Shown piece by piece: positions 29,245 through 39,038 of a DNA stretch of 64,000 nt (position 1 is the stretch's first letter; each line of letters opens with the position of its first letter). The notes under the pieces are model-generated. The model ran no database searches. It saw only the letters and a program-made list of their open reading frames with translations, and was not told the origin of the DNA. Position numbers and translations under genes: made by a program. The stretch is from assembly GCA_902462295.1 (NCBI GenBank), contig CABQAZ010000001.1:62001-126000 (forward strand), in the 5' to 3' direction. Origin of the DNA: an uncultured Clostridium sp. (GTDB taxonomy: Bacteria > Bacillota > Clostridia > TANB77 > CAG-508).

Positions 29245-30138
29245 ATTATAACTATATATATAGATGTAATTTTTTTAGAAAATTTAATAATGAATTCTAT
29301 AATATTATACGCAACTTCAATAATATTAAAAATAAAACCCAAATTAATAAGAATAATTTTAGCAAGTATAATAGGAAGCATATATGCTATAGTAACATAT
29401 ATAACTGAGATATCAATATATACATCAATAATTGCAAAAGGAATTTTAGCTATTGTTATGGTATATGTAGGATTTAATCCACAAGATGTAAAAAAGATGT
29501 GTAAACAAGTTTTAATATTTTATTTAACATCATTTGTTTTTGGAGGAGTCGCATTATATTTAATTTATTTTATAAAACCACAAGAAATATTAATGAAAAA
29601 TGGTATGTTTGTTGGAGAATATGTATTAAAAGTAATTCTTTTAGGGGGAATAGTAGCATTTATTATAATTAGAATTTCCATAAAAATTATAAAGACAAAA
29701 ATAAATTCAAAAGACATGTATTGTAGAATAAAAATCAAATTTGACAACAAAATAATACAAACAAAAGGAATGATTGATACGGGAAATCTTGCAAAAGAAC
29801 CTATAACAAATACACCTGTAATTATAGTTGAAAGTAGTTTATTATATGAGGTTATGCCTAAAGAAATAATAGATAATGTAGAAAAAATATTAGGAGGAGA
29901 TTTAAGTGTTGTTCCCGAAGATATACAGGAGAAATATAAATCAAAGTTAAGATGTATTCCATTTTCATCTTTAGGAAAGCAAAATGGAATGTTATTAGGA
30001 ATAAAGGCAGATGAAATAATAATTGAATATGAAGAAGAAGAGAAAATTACAAAAAATATAATAATTGGAATATATGACAAATCTTTGACGAAAAGAGGTG
30101 AATATAGAGCATTAATAGGACTTGAGTTAGTTCAATAA
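29245..30138 (+). CDS. spoIIGA: Sporulation sigma-E processing peptidase SpoIIGA
   Basis: Membrane aspartic protease that removes the pro-sequence of SigE after engulfment signalling. Five transmembrane segments (first 140 residues) precede a retropepsin-like domain with the catalytic GMIDTGNLA and a later GALIGLEL-like flap end. Family members begin M-[TK]-[IV]-Y-[IL]-D-V-[IL]; here the matching residues ITIYIDVIFLEN lie upstream of the first ATG (29290), so the true start must be ATT 29245 or ATA 29248, 7-10 bases after GGAAAGG. The next gene is sigE, the normal partner. Confidence 0.88.
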   Translation: MITIYIDVIFLENLIMNSIILYATSIILKIKPKLIRIILASIIGSIYAIVTYITEISIYTSIIAKGILAIVMVYVGFNPQDVKKMCKQVLIFYLTSFVFGGVALYLIYFIKPQEILMKNGMFVGEYVLKVILLGGIVAFIIIRISIKIIKTKINSKDMYCRIKIKFDNKIIQTKGMIDTGNLAKEPITNTPVIIVESSLLYEVMPKEIIDNVEKILGGDLSVVPEDIQEKYKSKLRCIPFSSLGKQNGMLLGIKADEIIIEYEEEEKITKNIIIGIYDKSLTKRGEYRALIGLELVQ

Positions 30139-30160
30139 AAACATTAGAAAAAAAACTGTA

Positions 30161-30197
30161 AGAAATAATCGCAAAATAGCGATTATTTCTTTTTTTC
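30161..30197 (+). terminator. Terminator between spoIIGA and sigE
   Basis: A 12-bp perfect stem (AGAAATAATCGC with GCGATTATTTCT) followed by seven T. It should separate spoIIGA from sigE at least in part, although the two are normally cotranscribed. Confidence 0.8.
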
Positions 30198-30304
30198 TAC
30201 AATAAGAAAGGACAGTATTTGCATAAAAAAAGTTGTACAATAAAAACACGAAAAGAGGTGATGAATAAGTTAAAAAATAGATAAAAGGAAGGAATGAGAT
30301 AGAA

Positions 30305-31045
30305 ATGAAGCTGATGGAATTTATAAAAAAAAGTATAGACTCAATTTGTTCAAAATATATAAATGGAAATATTGAAGAATCCGAAATTTTGCCAATATTC
30401 TATGTTGCAGGAAGTCAAACATTACCACCACCATTATCACCAGAAGAAGAGGAAGAAACTATAAAAAAATTAGATACAGAAGAAAATTTAGAAGCAAGAA
30501 AATTACTTGTTGAAAGAAATTTAAGACTAGTTGTATATATTGCAAAAAAATTTGAAAATACAGGGATTGGCATAGAAGACTTAATTTCTATAGGAACAAT
30601 AGGGTTAATGAAAAGTGTAAATACATTTAATTCAGAAAAAAAAATAAAGCTTGCTACATATGCTTCTAGATGTATAGAAAATGAAATATTAATGTACTTA
30701 AGAAGAAATAATAAAATAAAATCAGAAGTATCAATAGATGAACCTTTAAATAAAGATAGTGATGGAAATGAATTATTATTATCTGATATATTAGGGACTG
30801 ACCCTGATGTTACATATAGAAAATTAGAAGACGAGGTTGATATGAAACTTTTAAAAGAAGCTATAAAAAAATTAAATGATAGAGAAAAAAATATAATGGA
30901 AATGAGATTTGGTTTTATTAGCGGAAAAGAAAAAACTCAAAAAGAAGTTGCTGATGAACTTGGAATTTCGCAAAGTTATATTTCTAGACTTGAAAAAAAG
31001 ATTATTAGTAAGATGAGAAAAGATATTATGAGTAAAACTGGGTAG
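30305..31045 (+). CDS. sigE: RNA polymerase sporulation sigma factor SigE
   Basis: A 246-residue sigma-70 family factor that starts mother-cell transcription. The N-terminal pro-region (about 1-30) ends near S-Q-T-L-P-P-P-L-S-P-E-E, the hallmark of SigE. Region 2 (RNLRLVVYIAKKFENTG to MKSVNTF, about 71-105) and region 4 with a helix-turn-helix (TQKEVADELGISQSYISRLE, about 205-224) are complete. Many relatives have sigG directly next; here an unrelated phosphoesterase gene follows. Confidence 0.95.
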   Translation: MKLMEFIKKSIDSICSKYINGNIEESEILPIFYVAGSQTLPPPLSPEEEEETIKKLDTEENLEARKLLVERNLRLVVYIAKKFENTGIGIEDLISIGTIGLMKSVNTFNSEKKIKLATYASRCIENEILMYLRRNNKIKSEVSIDEPLNKDSDGNELLLSDILGTDPDVTYRKLEDEVDMKLLKEAIKKLNDREKNIMEMRFGFISGKEKTQKEVADELGISQSYISRLEKKIISKMRKDIMSKTG

Positions 31046-31072
31046 AAAAATTTCTACCCAATTGTTATTTTT
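31039..31072 (+). terminator. Terminator of sigE
   Basis: A ten-bp perfect stem (TGGGTAGAAA with TTTCTACCCA) overlapping the sigE stop codon, then an AT-rich T-run. Confidence 0.7.
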
Positions 31073-31090
31073 AGCATATTATGCTATAAT
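31062..31090 (+). promoter_or_regulatory. Promoter of the phosphoesterase gene
   Basis: TTGTTA and an extended -10 (TGCTATAAT) with 17-base spacing, 32 bases before the start. Confidence 0.6.
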
Positions 31091-31121
31091 GCCTTTATAG
31101 ATACAGGAGGTAGATAATAAA

Positions 31122-31667
31122 ATGAAATTTTTAGTAATATCAGATATACATGGTTCAGGTTATTATGCAAATAAAATAAATGACATATACCAAAAAGAAA
31201 AACCAGATAAAATAATTCTTTTAGGGGATTTATATTATCACGGTCCAAGAAATCAATTATCACAAGAATATAATCCCATGGAAGTAGCTAAAATATTAAA
31301 TAAATATAAAGATATAATTTTATGTACAAAAGGAAACTGTGACGCAGAAGTTGATGAGATGATTTCAGAATTTAAGTTTGAAGAATACATCAATTTAAAA
31401 ATTAATGGAGTAGACTTCTTTTTTTGTCATGGACATAAGTATAATATGGATAATCCACCACCAATAGGAAATGTTGTTGTATATGGACACTATCATACAG
31501 GCTTTATTGAAGAACATGATGGAATAATATATGTAAATGCAGGTTCTATTTCATTACCAAAAAATAATACCCGAAACAGTTATTTAATTATAGATGATAA
31601 AGAAATAATACTAAAAGACATAGATGGCAATATAATAGATAGAAAAAAATATTCTAATTTAATTTAA
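31122..31667 (+). CDS. yfcE: YfcE-family metallophosphodiesterase
   Basis: A 181-residue calcineurin-like phosphoesterase. All metal-site motifs are present in order: SDIHGS (about 7-12), GDLYYHGP (about 36-43), KGNCD (about 70-74), CHGHKY (about 102-107) and YGHYHTG (about 122-128). YfcE-type enzymes cleave phosphodiesters; the natural substrate is not known. Strong AGGAGG site and its own promoter. Confidence 0.9.
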   Translation: MKFLVISDIHGSGYYANKINDIYQKEKPDKIILLGDLYYHGPRNQLSQEYNPMEVAKILNKYKDIILCTKGNCDAEVDEMISEFKFEEYINLKINGVDFFFCHGHKYNMDNPPPIGNVVVYGHYHTGFIEEHDGIIYVNAGSISLPKNNTRNSYLIIDDKEIILKDIDGNIIDRKKYSNLI

Positions 31668-31700
31668 GAAAATATAATAAATAGTAAAAGAGGAGAAAAT

Positions 31701-32948
31701 ATGTATACAAAATTTGGAATAAAAAAAGAAATACTTGAATTATCAAAAATTGTAGAAAATGAAATTCAACCACAAATTAAGAAAATAGAAAAGATAAAGG
31801 AAATAAACAGCCTAAAAGTGTTATCAGCATTTCAGGAATGTAGATTATCAGAAATGCATTTACATTCATCAACAGGTTATGGAATAGACGAAATAGGAAG
31901 AAATAAGATAGAAGAAATATATGCTAATATTTTTAAAACAGAAGATGCTTTAGTTAGAGCACAATTAATTTCAGGAACACATGCTTTAGCAGTAACATTA
32001 TTTGGAATATTACGCCCAGGAGATACAATGTTAAGTATATCAGGTGCACCATATGATACATTACAAACAATTATAGGTATAAATAAAGAAAAAAGCAAAA
32101 GTTCTTTAAAAGAATTTGGAATAAAATATGAACAAATAGATTTAGTTGAAGATGAATTTGATACAGAAAAAATAAAAGAAAGAGTATCAAAAAATAATAT
32201 TAAATTAATAGAAATTCAAAGGTCAAAAGGATATTCAACAAGGAAAAGTTTAACAATAGAAAAGATAGAAAAGATAATAAAAGAAATAAGAAAAGTAAAC
32301 AAACAGGTAATTATAATGGTTGATAATTGTTATGGTGAATTTGTTGAAGAAAAAGAGCCAACAGAAGTTGGAGCAGATATAGTTGTTGGTTCTTTAATGA
32401 AAAACTTAGGTGCAGGAATTGCAACAAGTGGAGCATATATTGCAGGAAAAAAGGAATTAATAGAATTATGTGCTGAAAGATTAAGTGCGCCAGGAGTAGG
32501 AAAGGAAATAGGTCCATCATTAAATCAAAACACAGCTTTTATAAAAGGACTATTTTTTGCACCAAGTGTTGTTGCTAGCAGTGTAAAAACAGCAATATTT
32601 GCAAGTAGAATGTTAGAAAAGCTTGGATATAATGTAAATCCCAAATATGACGAACCAAGAGCAGATATAGTTCAAACTGTTGAATTGGGAAATGCAGAAA
32701 ATTTAATAAAATTCTGTCAAGGAATTCAAATGGGCTCTCCAATAGATTCTCATGTAATACCAGAACCAAGTGAAATGGCTGGATATGATGATGAGGTAAT
32801 TATGGCAGCTGGAACTTTTACAGAGGGGTCTACAATAGAACTTAGTTGTGATGGACCAATACGTGAACCATATACAGCATATCTACAAGGAGGTCTTACA
32901 TATGAATATGGAAAGTTGGGGATTATGAAAGCTCTATCTGTACTTTAA
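31701..32948 (+). CDS. Methionine gamma-lyase family PLP protein (YnbB-like)
   Basis: A 415-residue pyridoxal-phosphate enzyme of the aluminium-resistance/YnbB family. Family landmarks are the SEMHLHSSTGYGIDEIGR start (about 53-70), SGTHALAV (about 93-100), DNCYGEF and the PLP lysine region VVGSLMKNLGAGIATSGAY (about 229-247). The reaction in vivo is not settled. Starts 33 bases after the phosphoesterase gene and is probably cotranscribed. Confidence 0.9.
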   Translation: MYTKFGIKKEILELSKIVENEIQPQIKKIEKIKEINSLKVLSAFQECRLSEMHLHSSTGYGIDEIGRNKIEEIYANIFKTEDALVRAQLISGTHALAVTLFGILRPGDTMLSISGAPYDTLQTIIGINKEKSKSSLKEFGIKYEQIDLVEDEFDTEKIKERVSKNNIKLIEIQRSKGYSTRKSLTIEKIEKIIKEIRKVNKQVIIMVDNCYGEFVEEKEPTEVGADIVVGSLMKNLGAGIATSGAYIAGKKELIELCAERLSAPGVGKEIGPSLNQNTAFIKGLFFAPSVVASSVKTAIFASRMLEKLGYNVNPKYDEPRADIVQTVELGNAENLIKFCQGIQMGSPIDSHVIPEPSEMAGYDDEVIMAAGTFTEGSTIELSCDGPIREPYTAYLQGGLTYEYGKLGIMKALSVL

Positions 32949-32957
32949 AATTATTAA

Positions 32958-33008
32958 TGGATAATGGTTTGCTTTAAGTTAGTAAAAAGAAATCAAAATC
33001 ATTATCCA
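32958..33008. repeat. Minimal inverted-repeat element, copy C
   Basis: TGGATAATGGTTT on the left and its near-perfect inverse (AAAATCATTATCCA) on the right with only about 25 bases between. These are the same termini as copies A, B and D but without the structured core. Confidence 0.5.
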
Positions 33009-33153
33009 GTAACTTAAATTTAGTTAAATTTACAAAAAAACTTGTATCTTACTAAAATTTGTGATATAAATAGACTAATAAAACTGAGGGCAGAAGAGAA
33101 TTATAATATTGTAACTTTTCAAAAAATTATGTCTTTAGGAGGGAATGTTGAAC

Positions 33154-33903
33154 ATGGAAAATAATTATGAATATGAAAAAAAGACTATATTGATAGTAGA
33201 TGATGAGCAAAAAATAGTAGATTTATTAGTACATAACTTAAGAAGAGAGGGGTATAACACTATAGAAGCAAATGATGGGCAAACAGCAATAGATATAGCA
33301 ATTCAACAAAAACCAGATTTAATACTATTAGATGTAATGCTTCCAAGAGTAGACGGATTATCAGTATGTAAAAAAATAAAAAATATATATAATGTACCAA
33401 TATTAATGGTCTCTGCAAAAGATGATGAATTAGACAAAATAGTAGGATTAGAACTTGGAGCAGATGATTATATCACAAAACCATTTAGTGTAAGGGAAGT
33501 AGTAGCAAGAGTAAAAGCAAATTTAAGAAAAGTAGAAGCTACTATAGAAGCTCAAGCGGTTGCACAAAAAAATGAAGAAAAGAAAAAACAAAAAAAAGAA
33601 ACAACAATAAAAGTAGGTTCACTTGTATTAGATTTGGAAAAATATGAAGTTCATATAGATGGAAAAGTAATAAATTTAACATTAAGAGAATTTGAGGTAT
33701 TAAAATTTTTAGCACAACAACCAGGACAAGTAGTAACAAGAGAAGCATTACTTGAAAGAGTGTGGGGATATGAATATTATGGTGATATTCGTACTGTAGA
33801 TGTAACAGTTAGAAGAATAAGAGAAAGAATTGAAAATGATACATCAAATCCACAGATATTAATAACAAAAAGAGGAGTAGGATATTATATTCCAAACAAA
33901 TAA
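33154..33903 (+). CDS. OmpR/PhoB-family response regulator (orphan)
   Basis: About 249 residues: a receiver domain with acidic pocket VDDE, phosphoacceptor Asp in LILLDVMLPRVDG, and K in DDYITKPF; then an unusual Lys/Glu/Gln linker (about 130-150) and a winged-helix effector domain ending in TKRGVGYYI. No sensor kinase gene lies nearby on either side. ATG 33154 fits AGGAGGG at 33137-33143 better than ATG 33145. The linker is longer than usual for PhoB types. Confidence 0.92.
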   Translation: MENNYEYEKKTILIVDDEQKIVDLLVHNLRREGYNTIEANDGQTAIDIAIQQKPDLILLDVMLPRVDGLSVCKKIKNIYNVPILMVSAKDDELDKIVGLELGADDYITKPFSVREVVARVKANLRKVEATIEAQAVAQKNEEKKKQKKETTIKVGSLVLDLEKYEVHIDGKVINLTLREFEVLKFLAQQPGQVVTREALLERVWGYEYYGDIRTVDVTVRRIRERIENDTSNPQILITKRGVGYYIPNK

Positions 33904-33961
33904 AAAAGAAAAAGCAAAAATTTAGAACTATAAAGTAATAAATTTTCGCTTTTTCTTTTTT
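33902..33961. terminator. Bidirectional terminator between convergent genes
   Basis: AAAAAAGAAAAAGC pairs with GCTTTTTCTTTTTT; A-rich on one side and T-rich on the other, placed between the convergent stops at 33903 and 33960. Confidence 0.75.
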
Positions 33962-34781
33962 ATTTATAAAAATCTCTATCTTGAAATCTGATATAATAAG
34001 GTTTTATATCAGGTAATAAATCTTTAAAATATATAATTGTGCCATCAACTTGCTGAACTTTTAAGTTTGGATATGTTTTTAGCATTATTTTATCATTAAA
34101 AACAGTATTTATTAATGCTTTTCTAAAATTATTTTCATTAACTTTATCATTAATTTCAATAATTATATCTTTATTTTTTACAGACAAATCATTATTTGCA
34201 ATCATTCTAATTGTAAATAAATTAATAGCATAAGCTGAAATAATACAATCTATTGCCATAAATATGCTTATAGAAAAAATTAATATTTTAATATTTTTAT
34301 AATGTAATTTTTTTAATATATAGGCTAATAAATTTCTAATATTAGGATGTATAATTTTCATTAAGAAAATAGCTAAAAATCCCCAAAAAATAGAGTAATA
34401 AAAGCAGATTCTACCATTTATATTAAGTGGCATATTTGAATAATCCCACCATTTTACATGTAATATTAGTTCACCAATTAAACTAACTAAATATTCGATT
34501 ATTGAACCTATAAAAAATCCACCTACAAATAGTGTCATTCTATTTTTTTTAAAATATCTCAAAAATATTATCATTATTACAGCACCAATTCCATAAATAC
34601 TGCAAAATGGACCATATAGAAAGCTTTGTCGACTCTCTAAAACACCATATCTGACTAATGCAAATATTGTTTCTATTATATATCCTGCTATACTATAAAG
34701 TATAAAATATGCTAATAATTCCCATAGTTTCATTTTTGGTGGTGATATAAAGTTCTTGTTTTTCTTCAACTTTTTTTCCAT
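33960..34781 (-). CDS. Putative ABC transporter permease (PF06541-type)
   Basis: A 273-residue membrane protein with about six transmembrane segments. The block YFILYSIAGYIIET (about 24-37) and the F-L-Y-G-P-F-C-S-I-Y-G-I-G segment (about 54-66) are typical of the CmpB-like family annotated as putative ABC transporter type IV. No ABC ATPase is adjacent, so a transport role is only nominal. One of two genes read on the minus strand in the window. Confidence 0.8.
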   Translation of the reverse strand: MEKKLKKNKNFISPPKMKLWELLAYFILYSIAGYIIETIFALVRYGVLESRQSFLYGPFCSIYGIGAVIMIIFLRYFKKNRMTLFVGGFFIGSIIEYLVSLIGELILHVKWWDYSNMPLNINGRICFYYSIFWGFLAIFLMKIIHPNIRNLLAYILKKLHYKNIKILIFSISIFMAIDCIISAYAINLFTIRMIANNDLSVKNKDIIIEINDKVNENNFRKALINTVFNDKIMLKTYPNLKVQQVDGTIIYFKDLLPDIKPYYIRFQDRDFYK

Positions 34782-34859
34782 TTGTTATTCCTCTTTTATT
34801 TTTATATAAAATATTTTACAGTATTTTTTGTAAAAAGGCAAATAAAATTTTAAAAAATT

Positions 34860-34880
34860 AATCAAAACCATTATTTTATA
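34860..34880. repeat. Single end of the GGATAATGGTTTTGATT repeat
   Basis: AATCAAAACCATTATTTTA matches one terminus of copies A-D; no partner end was found, so this looks like a solo end. The flanking 34782-34983 gap holds nothing else clear. A second solo end lies near 53198. Confidence 0.35.
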
Positions 34881-34983
34881 ACGTAATTGAAATTAATATC
34901 TTAAAATTATATAAATAAACATTAAATTCACAACTAACTTATAAATAACATAAAATATAGCAAAAACAAAAAGAGGTGAGAAA

Positions 34984-35379
34984 ATGTCAAAATTTATAAT
35001 TCAAGGCGGAAAAAAATTAGAGGGAGAAGTAAAAATATCAGGATCTAAAAATGCGGCATTACCAATAATTGCTGCGACTGTTTTAATTAAAGGAAAAACA
35101 ACATTATATAATGTACCTAATATTCAAGATGTGCAAACTATGTTTGAAATTATAGAAGACATAGGAGGAAAAGTAAATAAAAAAAATAATAAAGTAATGA
35201 TAGATACAAGTAAAATACATACATATGAGATACCAGAAGAATTAATGAGAAAAATGAGATCATCTGTAATATTGGCTGGAGCAATAATAGGGAGATATAA
35301 TAAAGCAAATTTTTCATATCCAGGGGATTGTGATATTTGGTGGATACATCTGACAAATTTTAATATAATAATATGTTAA
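34984..35379 (+). CDS. murA: 5' part of murA, interrupted by element 2
   Basis: First part of UDP-N-acetylglucosamine enolpyruvyl transferase, the first committed step of peptidoglycan synthesis. Residues 1-113 are normal, with catalytic-site SGSKNAALP (Lys22) and MRSSVILAG. After PGDC (35320-35331) the frame runs into element DNA and stops at 35379. Joining 34984-35322 to 43728-44639 restores a 416-residue protein with the active-site PGGCEIG. The C is the enolpyruvyl/fosfomycin cysteine, so integration is at the catalytic codon. GAGGTG site seven bases before the ATG. Confidence 0.92.
   Translation: MSKFIIQGGKKLEGEVKISGSKNAALPIIAATVLIKGKTTLYNVPNIQDVQTMFEIIEDIGGKVNKKNNKVMIDTSKIHTYEIPEELMRKMRSSVILAGAIIGRYNKANFSYPGDCDIWWIHLTNFNIIIC
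35320..35340 (+). other. attL of element 2
   Basis: Left junction in murA. Codon-aligned with the right junction it shares GG-G-TGTGA-ATT-GG with single differences (GGGGATTGTGATATTTGG here). The conserved part contains the TGT codon of the catalytic cysteine. Confidence 0.7.
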
Positions 35380-35501
35380 AAGTGTAATTATCCAGTAGCC
35401 AGGTACTGAAAAAATTTGCAAAATATATTGCAAAATATGATAAGATATGTTAAATTAAATTTAAAGATTATATAAACTAAAGAGAAAGAGGAAAATAAAA
35501 T

Positions 35502-36614
35502 ATGAATATAAAAAAAATTAAAGTTATTTTAATATTATTAGTAGTATTTGGAATAGTATTAAATGCATTTAAGAAAGTAAATGCACATTCTGTTGATTTA
35601 GATCCAGAATCTTTAATATCTATGCCAACGATAATATATGGAGGAAAAGGAACAGTAACTATATCCAGTAAAGTTACAGACTATACATTATATTTTCAAG
35701 CAGTAAAAGTTGAAAACACAACTTTTTCTCAATTAGAAAAAATTAATACTGATAGTGAGGCAGAATTAAAAACATTAAAAGAAGAATATACAGCTTTAGA
35801 AACAGAATTAAATAATTTAAAAGAAAAATATAATACAGCTTCTGAAGCTTATGAAGAGGGATTAAAGAATACAAATTTATCTGATGAAGAAAAAGAGAGC
35901 TTAAAAACAGCTTTTGAAACAGCAAAAACTAATTATCAAAACAAGATAACTGAATGTAACAATAAAATAAATGAATACAATAGTAAAGTTAGTGAGATAA
36001 ATTCTAAAATTAAAGAATTAACACCTATGTATATAGAAAATAATTGGACTAAAACAACAAATAATCAGATATCAGTAGATACTACTCAGTTTTCTGGTGA
36101 ACAACCTTATACAATATGGGTAAAGTTAGTTACCTCTAATGGAACTTATTATGATGAAAGTATTTATACTATGACAGGAAATAAAGCTACAAAAATAGAA
36201 GTTGCAGGTATTAGTTTAGATAAAACATCATTAACATTAACAGAGGGGAGCAGTTATACTTTAACTGCAACAATTACACCATATAATGCAACAAATAAAC
36301 AAATTACTTGGGAAAGTAATGATGAAGAAATTGCAACAGTTGTAAATGGAAAGATAACTGCTGAATCTGTTGGAAATGCTGTAATTACAGCTACAACAGA
36401 AGATGGAGATTATACAGCAATATGTAAAGTAACTGTTACAGAGAAAGAAATACAATCAAATGATGAATATAAAACAGAAGATGGTGATTCAACAATAGCT
36501 CCAAATATATTACCTAAGGCGGGAATTTCAAGTATTGCGATTGTATTAAGTAGTGTATTAAGTATTTTAGGAATAGTATTTTATAAAAGATATAAATATT
36601 TTAATATAAAATAA
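35502..36614 (+). CDS. Ig-like (Big_2) surface protein with LPKAG sorting signal
   Basis: A 370-residue exported protein: signal peptide (about 1-28, ending N-A-H), coiled coil (about 85-165), a bacterial Ig-like domain group 2 (VAGISLDKTSLTLTEGSS to ICKVTVTE, about 233-312), then DSTIAPNILPKAG, a hydrophobic segment and basic tail. The end is a sortase-type anchor with Ala in place of Thr in LPxTG. The sorting region resembles that of the protein at 18606. It is element 2 cargo and may change the cell surface. Confidence 0.82.
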   Translation: MNIKKIKVILILLVVFGIVLNAFKKVNAHSVDLDPESLISMPTIIYGGKGTVTISSKVTDYTLYFQAVKVENTTFSQLEKINTDSEAELKTLKEEYTALETELNNLKEKYNTASEAYEEGLKNTNLSDEEKESLKTAFETAKTNYQNKITECNNKINEYNSKVSEINSKIKELTPMYIENNWTKTTNNQISVDTTQFSGEQPYTIWVKLVTSNGTYYDESIYTMTGNKATKIEVAGISLDKTSLTLTEGSSYTLTATITPYNATNKQITWESNDEEIATVVNGKITAESVGNAVITATTEDGDYTAICKVTVTEKEIQSNDEYKTEDGDSTIAPNILPKAGISSIAIVLSSVLSILGIVFYKRYKYFNIK

Positions 36615-36738
36615 TAAAGAAAATAAACAGTACATTTTAGAATGCTGTTTATTTTTATATAATAGGAAAGTAATACATTACTATTATATAAAAGATACAA
36701 TTTTGTTCTAGGATATTGAAAAATGTGTGAGGTATAAT

Positions 36739-39006
36739 ATGAAAAAGTATAAAAAATTTTCGATTTTATTTATAATATTGTTTATCCTATTAATAGGAAA
36801 TAATGTATATGCAACAAGTGAAGATAATAGTAAAAAACTATTGTATCAAGATGCAACTATAAATAGTGATGGCTCTGTTACTGTAAAAGAAGCTTTATGG
36901 CTAAATGGTGATTATAATGGAGCAGAAAGAGAGATAAAGTTTTCGAATTCTAATAGTTATCCATTTACAGGAATTTATAGTAATTTTTCTGGCGATTCAG
37001 ATATATATAATGCAAAAGAAGTAACAGATATAAAAGTGTATGATATTTCACAATCTAACTTTTCTTCAATAAATGATATTGAAAAAGTTGAGAAAGAATT
37101 CAAGGAAGTTAAAAGTGCATCAAAAGGAAAATATGGGGTATATACTATTACAAATGAATATAGAGATACAAAAGTTAAGATTTATTGTCCAGCAAAAAAG
37201 AAAAAAGTTTTTTATATAGAATATACAATAAAAGATGCAGTTGTAGTACATAATGATATTGCTGAATTATATTGGTGTTTTTTAGAAAATAATACATATG
37301 AAACAATTTTTGATTACCAGTTAAAGGTACATCTACCACAAGAAGATAAAAATGTAATGGTATGGTCTCATGGTCCTGCTTCTGGTTATTGTAATATTGA
37401 TGATTATCAAACATTATCTTTAAAAGATACTAATATAAGTCCATATAAATTTGAAACTATACGAATAATGTTTGATAAATCTTTAGTAGCAGAAGCAACA
37501 AAAAAATCTAATGTAAGTGGTAAAGATTATATTATACAATATGAAAATGCTATGGCAGATCCAGAAACTTCATCAGATGAAAAAAAGAAAATAGAAATAG
37601 AAAATCAATTAAGTGATGTTTTTATAAAATTAGATGAAGAACAAACTATTTATTATTATAATAGAGCAAGTGAATTGTTACAAAAATATACTTGGGATGA
37701 AATTCAAAAGCAAAAATATCAAATTGAATTAGAAGAAAGTAAAGAAGCTGTTAACCAAAATTGGAAAGAATCTGTAGAAGAAAAATATAATTTTATCATT
37801 AAGTATAATAGTATTTCTGAGTATGAAATAAAATCTTTAATATCAGAAATAGACAAGGGATTTGATGAAAGTGCAAAAAAAGAATATTATGAAAAGGCCA
37901 ATCAATTACAACAACAATTAGATTCAAATAATTTAAAAACGAAACAAACTATAATAAAGATAGTTGTGGTTATATATTGCATTTTAGGAGTTATTTGTGC
38001 TTTAATTTTATTAAAGAGATTATTTGAGAAAAGAAGATATCACAAAAAATATTATTGTGATTTTCCTAGTGATGATAAAGCTTATATTATAGACTATCTG
38101 ATAAATAAAGAAGTTAGTGGAAAAACATTTATAGTGTCAATACTTGATTTAATCGCTAAAAATATAATTTCAGTTGAAAAAAACTATACAGTAGAAAATG
38201 ATTTTTATTTTATTTTAAATAAGAAGACATATGATAAAACAACAGTAGAAAATGATGTTATAGAAATATTGTTTAATACAGTTGGTAGTGATAACAAATG
38301 TTCATTAGAACAATTAAAAAAATGTGGAAAAGTAAAGAATAATTCTGAACCAATTATTTATCAACTTGCTGAATTTGAAAAAGATGTATTAAAAGAAGTT
38401 AAATATAAAGATTATTTTAGAAAAGATAATAAGGTTATAAATATATTGATAAAAATGCCGATAATAATAGGAATATTAGGATTTGTATTAGGATTTTTTA
38501 TAAATGGTAATGGATATATTAATATATTAAGTTATTATACTTTAATTACAGTATTGAGTTATATATATTATAAAATATTAAAATCAGATAAAAGAAGAAC
38601 AAGAAAAGGACAACTAGAGTATTCAAAATGGTTAGCTCACAAAAGATTTTTGAAAGATTTTGGTAGTTTTGAACAAAAAGAACTTCCAGAAATAATATTA
38701 TGGGAAAAGTATCTAGTTACAGCGACTATACTTGGATGTTCAAGTCAAATATTAAAACAAATGAAGATATATGTCAATTCATATGATGGATTAGAAGAAG
38801 TTCTTTCAGAATATATGAATTATCAAACAATAGAACAATTAAATAATAGTTTAAATTCATTGGTTAGTAAAGCAAAATCAGAGTATTCATATAGAAATAC
38901 ATCATCTAATTCAAAAAGAGATACATATTCATCAAGTTCTGGTTTTGGAGGAGGTTCTTCTACTGGTGGAACAGGAGGAGGCGGTGGTAGCTGGGGCCGT
39001 TTCTAA
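36739..39006 (+). CDS. DUF2207 predicted membrane protein
   Basis: About 755 residues. Signal peptide (about 1-27), an extracellular DUF2207 domain (W-L-N-G-D-Y-N-G-A-E-R-E onward), a membrane segment near 415-432, a cytoplasmic part, two more segments (about 575-620), and the family's Gly/Ser-rich tail ending GGGGSWGRF. Function unknown; common in Clostridia. ATG 36739 is preferred to GTG 36727 because GTGAGG is then the ribosome site. Second gene of element 2, after a 124-base gap. Confidence 0.85.
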   Translation: MKKYKKFSILFIILFILLIGNNVYATSEDNSKKLLYQDATINSDGSVTVKEALWLNGDYNGAEREIKFSNSNSYPFTGIYSNFSGDSDIYNAKEVTDIKVYDISQSNFSSINDIEKVEKEFKEVKSASKGKYGVYTITNEYRDTKVKIYCPAKKKKVFYIEYTIKDAVVVHNDIAELYWCFLENNTYETIFDYQLKVHLPQEDKNVMVWSHGPASGYCNIDDYQTLSLKDTNISPYKFETIRIMFDKSLVAEATKKSNVSGKDYIIQYENAMADPETSSDEKKKIEIENQLSDVFIKLDEEQTIYYYNRASELLQKYTWDEIQKQKYQIELEESKEAVNQNWKESVEEKYNFIIKYNSISEYEIKSLISEIDKGFDESAKKEYYEKANQLQQQLDSNNLKTKQTIIKIVVVIYCILGVICALILLKRLFEKRRYHKKYYCDFPSDDKAYIIDYLINKEVSGKTFIVSILDLIAKNIISVEKNYTVENDFYFILNKKTYDKTTVENDVIEILFNTVGSDNKCSLEQLKKCGKVKNNSEPIIYQLAEFEKDVLKEVKYKDYFRKDNKVINILIKMPIIIGILGFVLGFFINGNGYINILSYYTLITVLSYIYYKILKSDKRRTRKGQLEYSKWLAHKRFLKDFGSFEQKELPEIILWEKYLVTATILGCSSQILKQMKIYVNSYDGLEEVLSEYMNYQTIEQLNNSLNSLVSKAKSEYSYRNTSSNSKRDTYSSSSGFGGGSSTGGTGGGGGSWGRF

Positions 39007-39038
39007 AAAATATGTAAAAAGATATAAGGAGAATAAAA

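Noticed and set aside
30261..30284. Seven-codon leader peptide before sigE
   Set aside because: The ribosome site is too close to the ATG and nothing else supports it.
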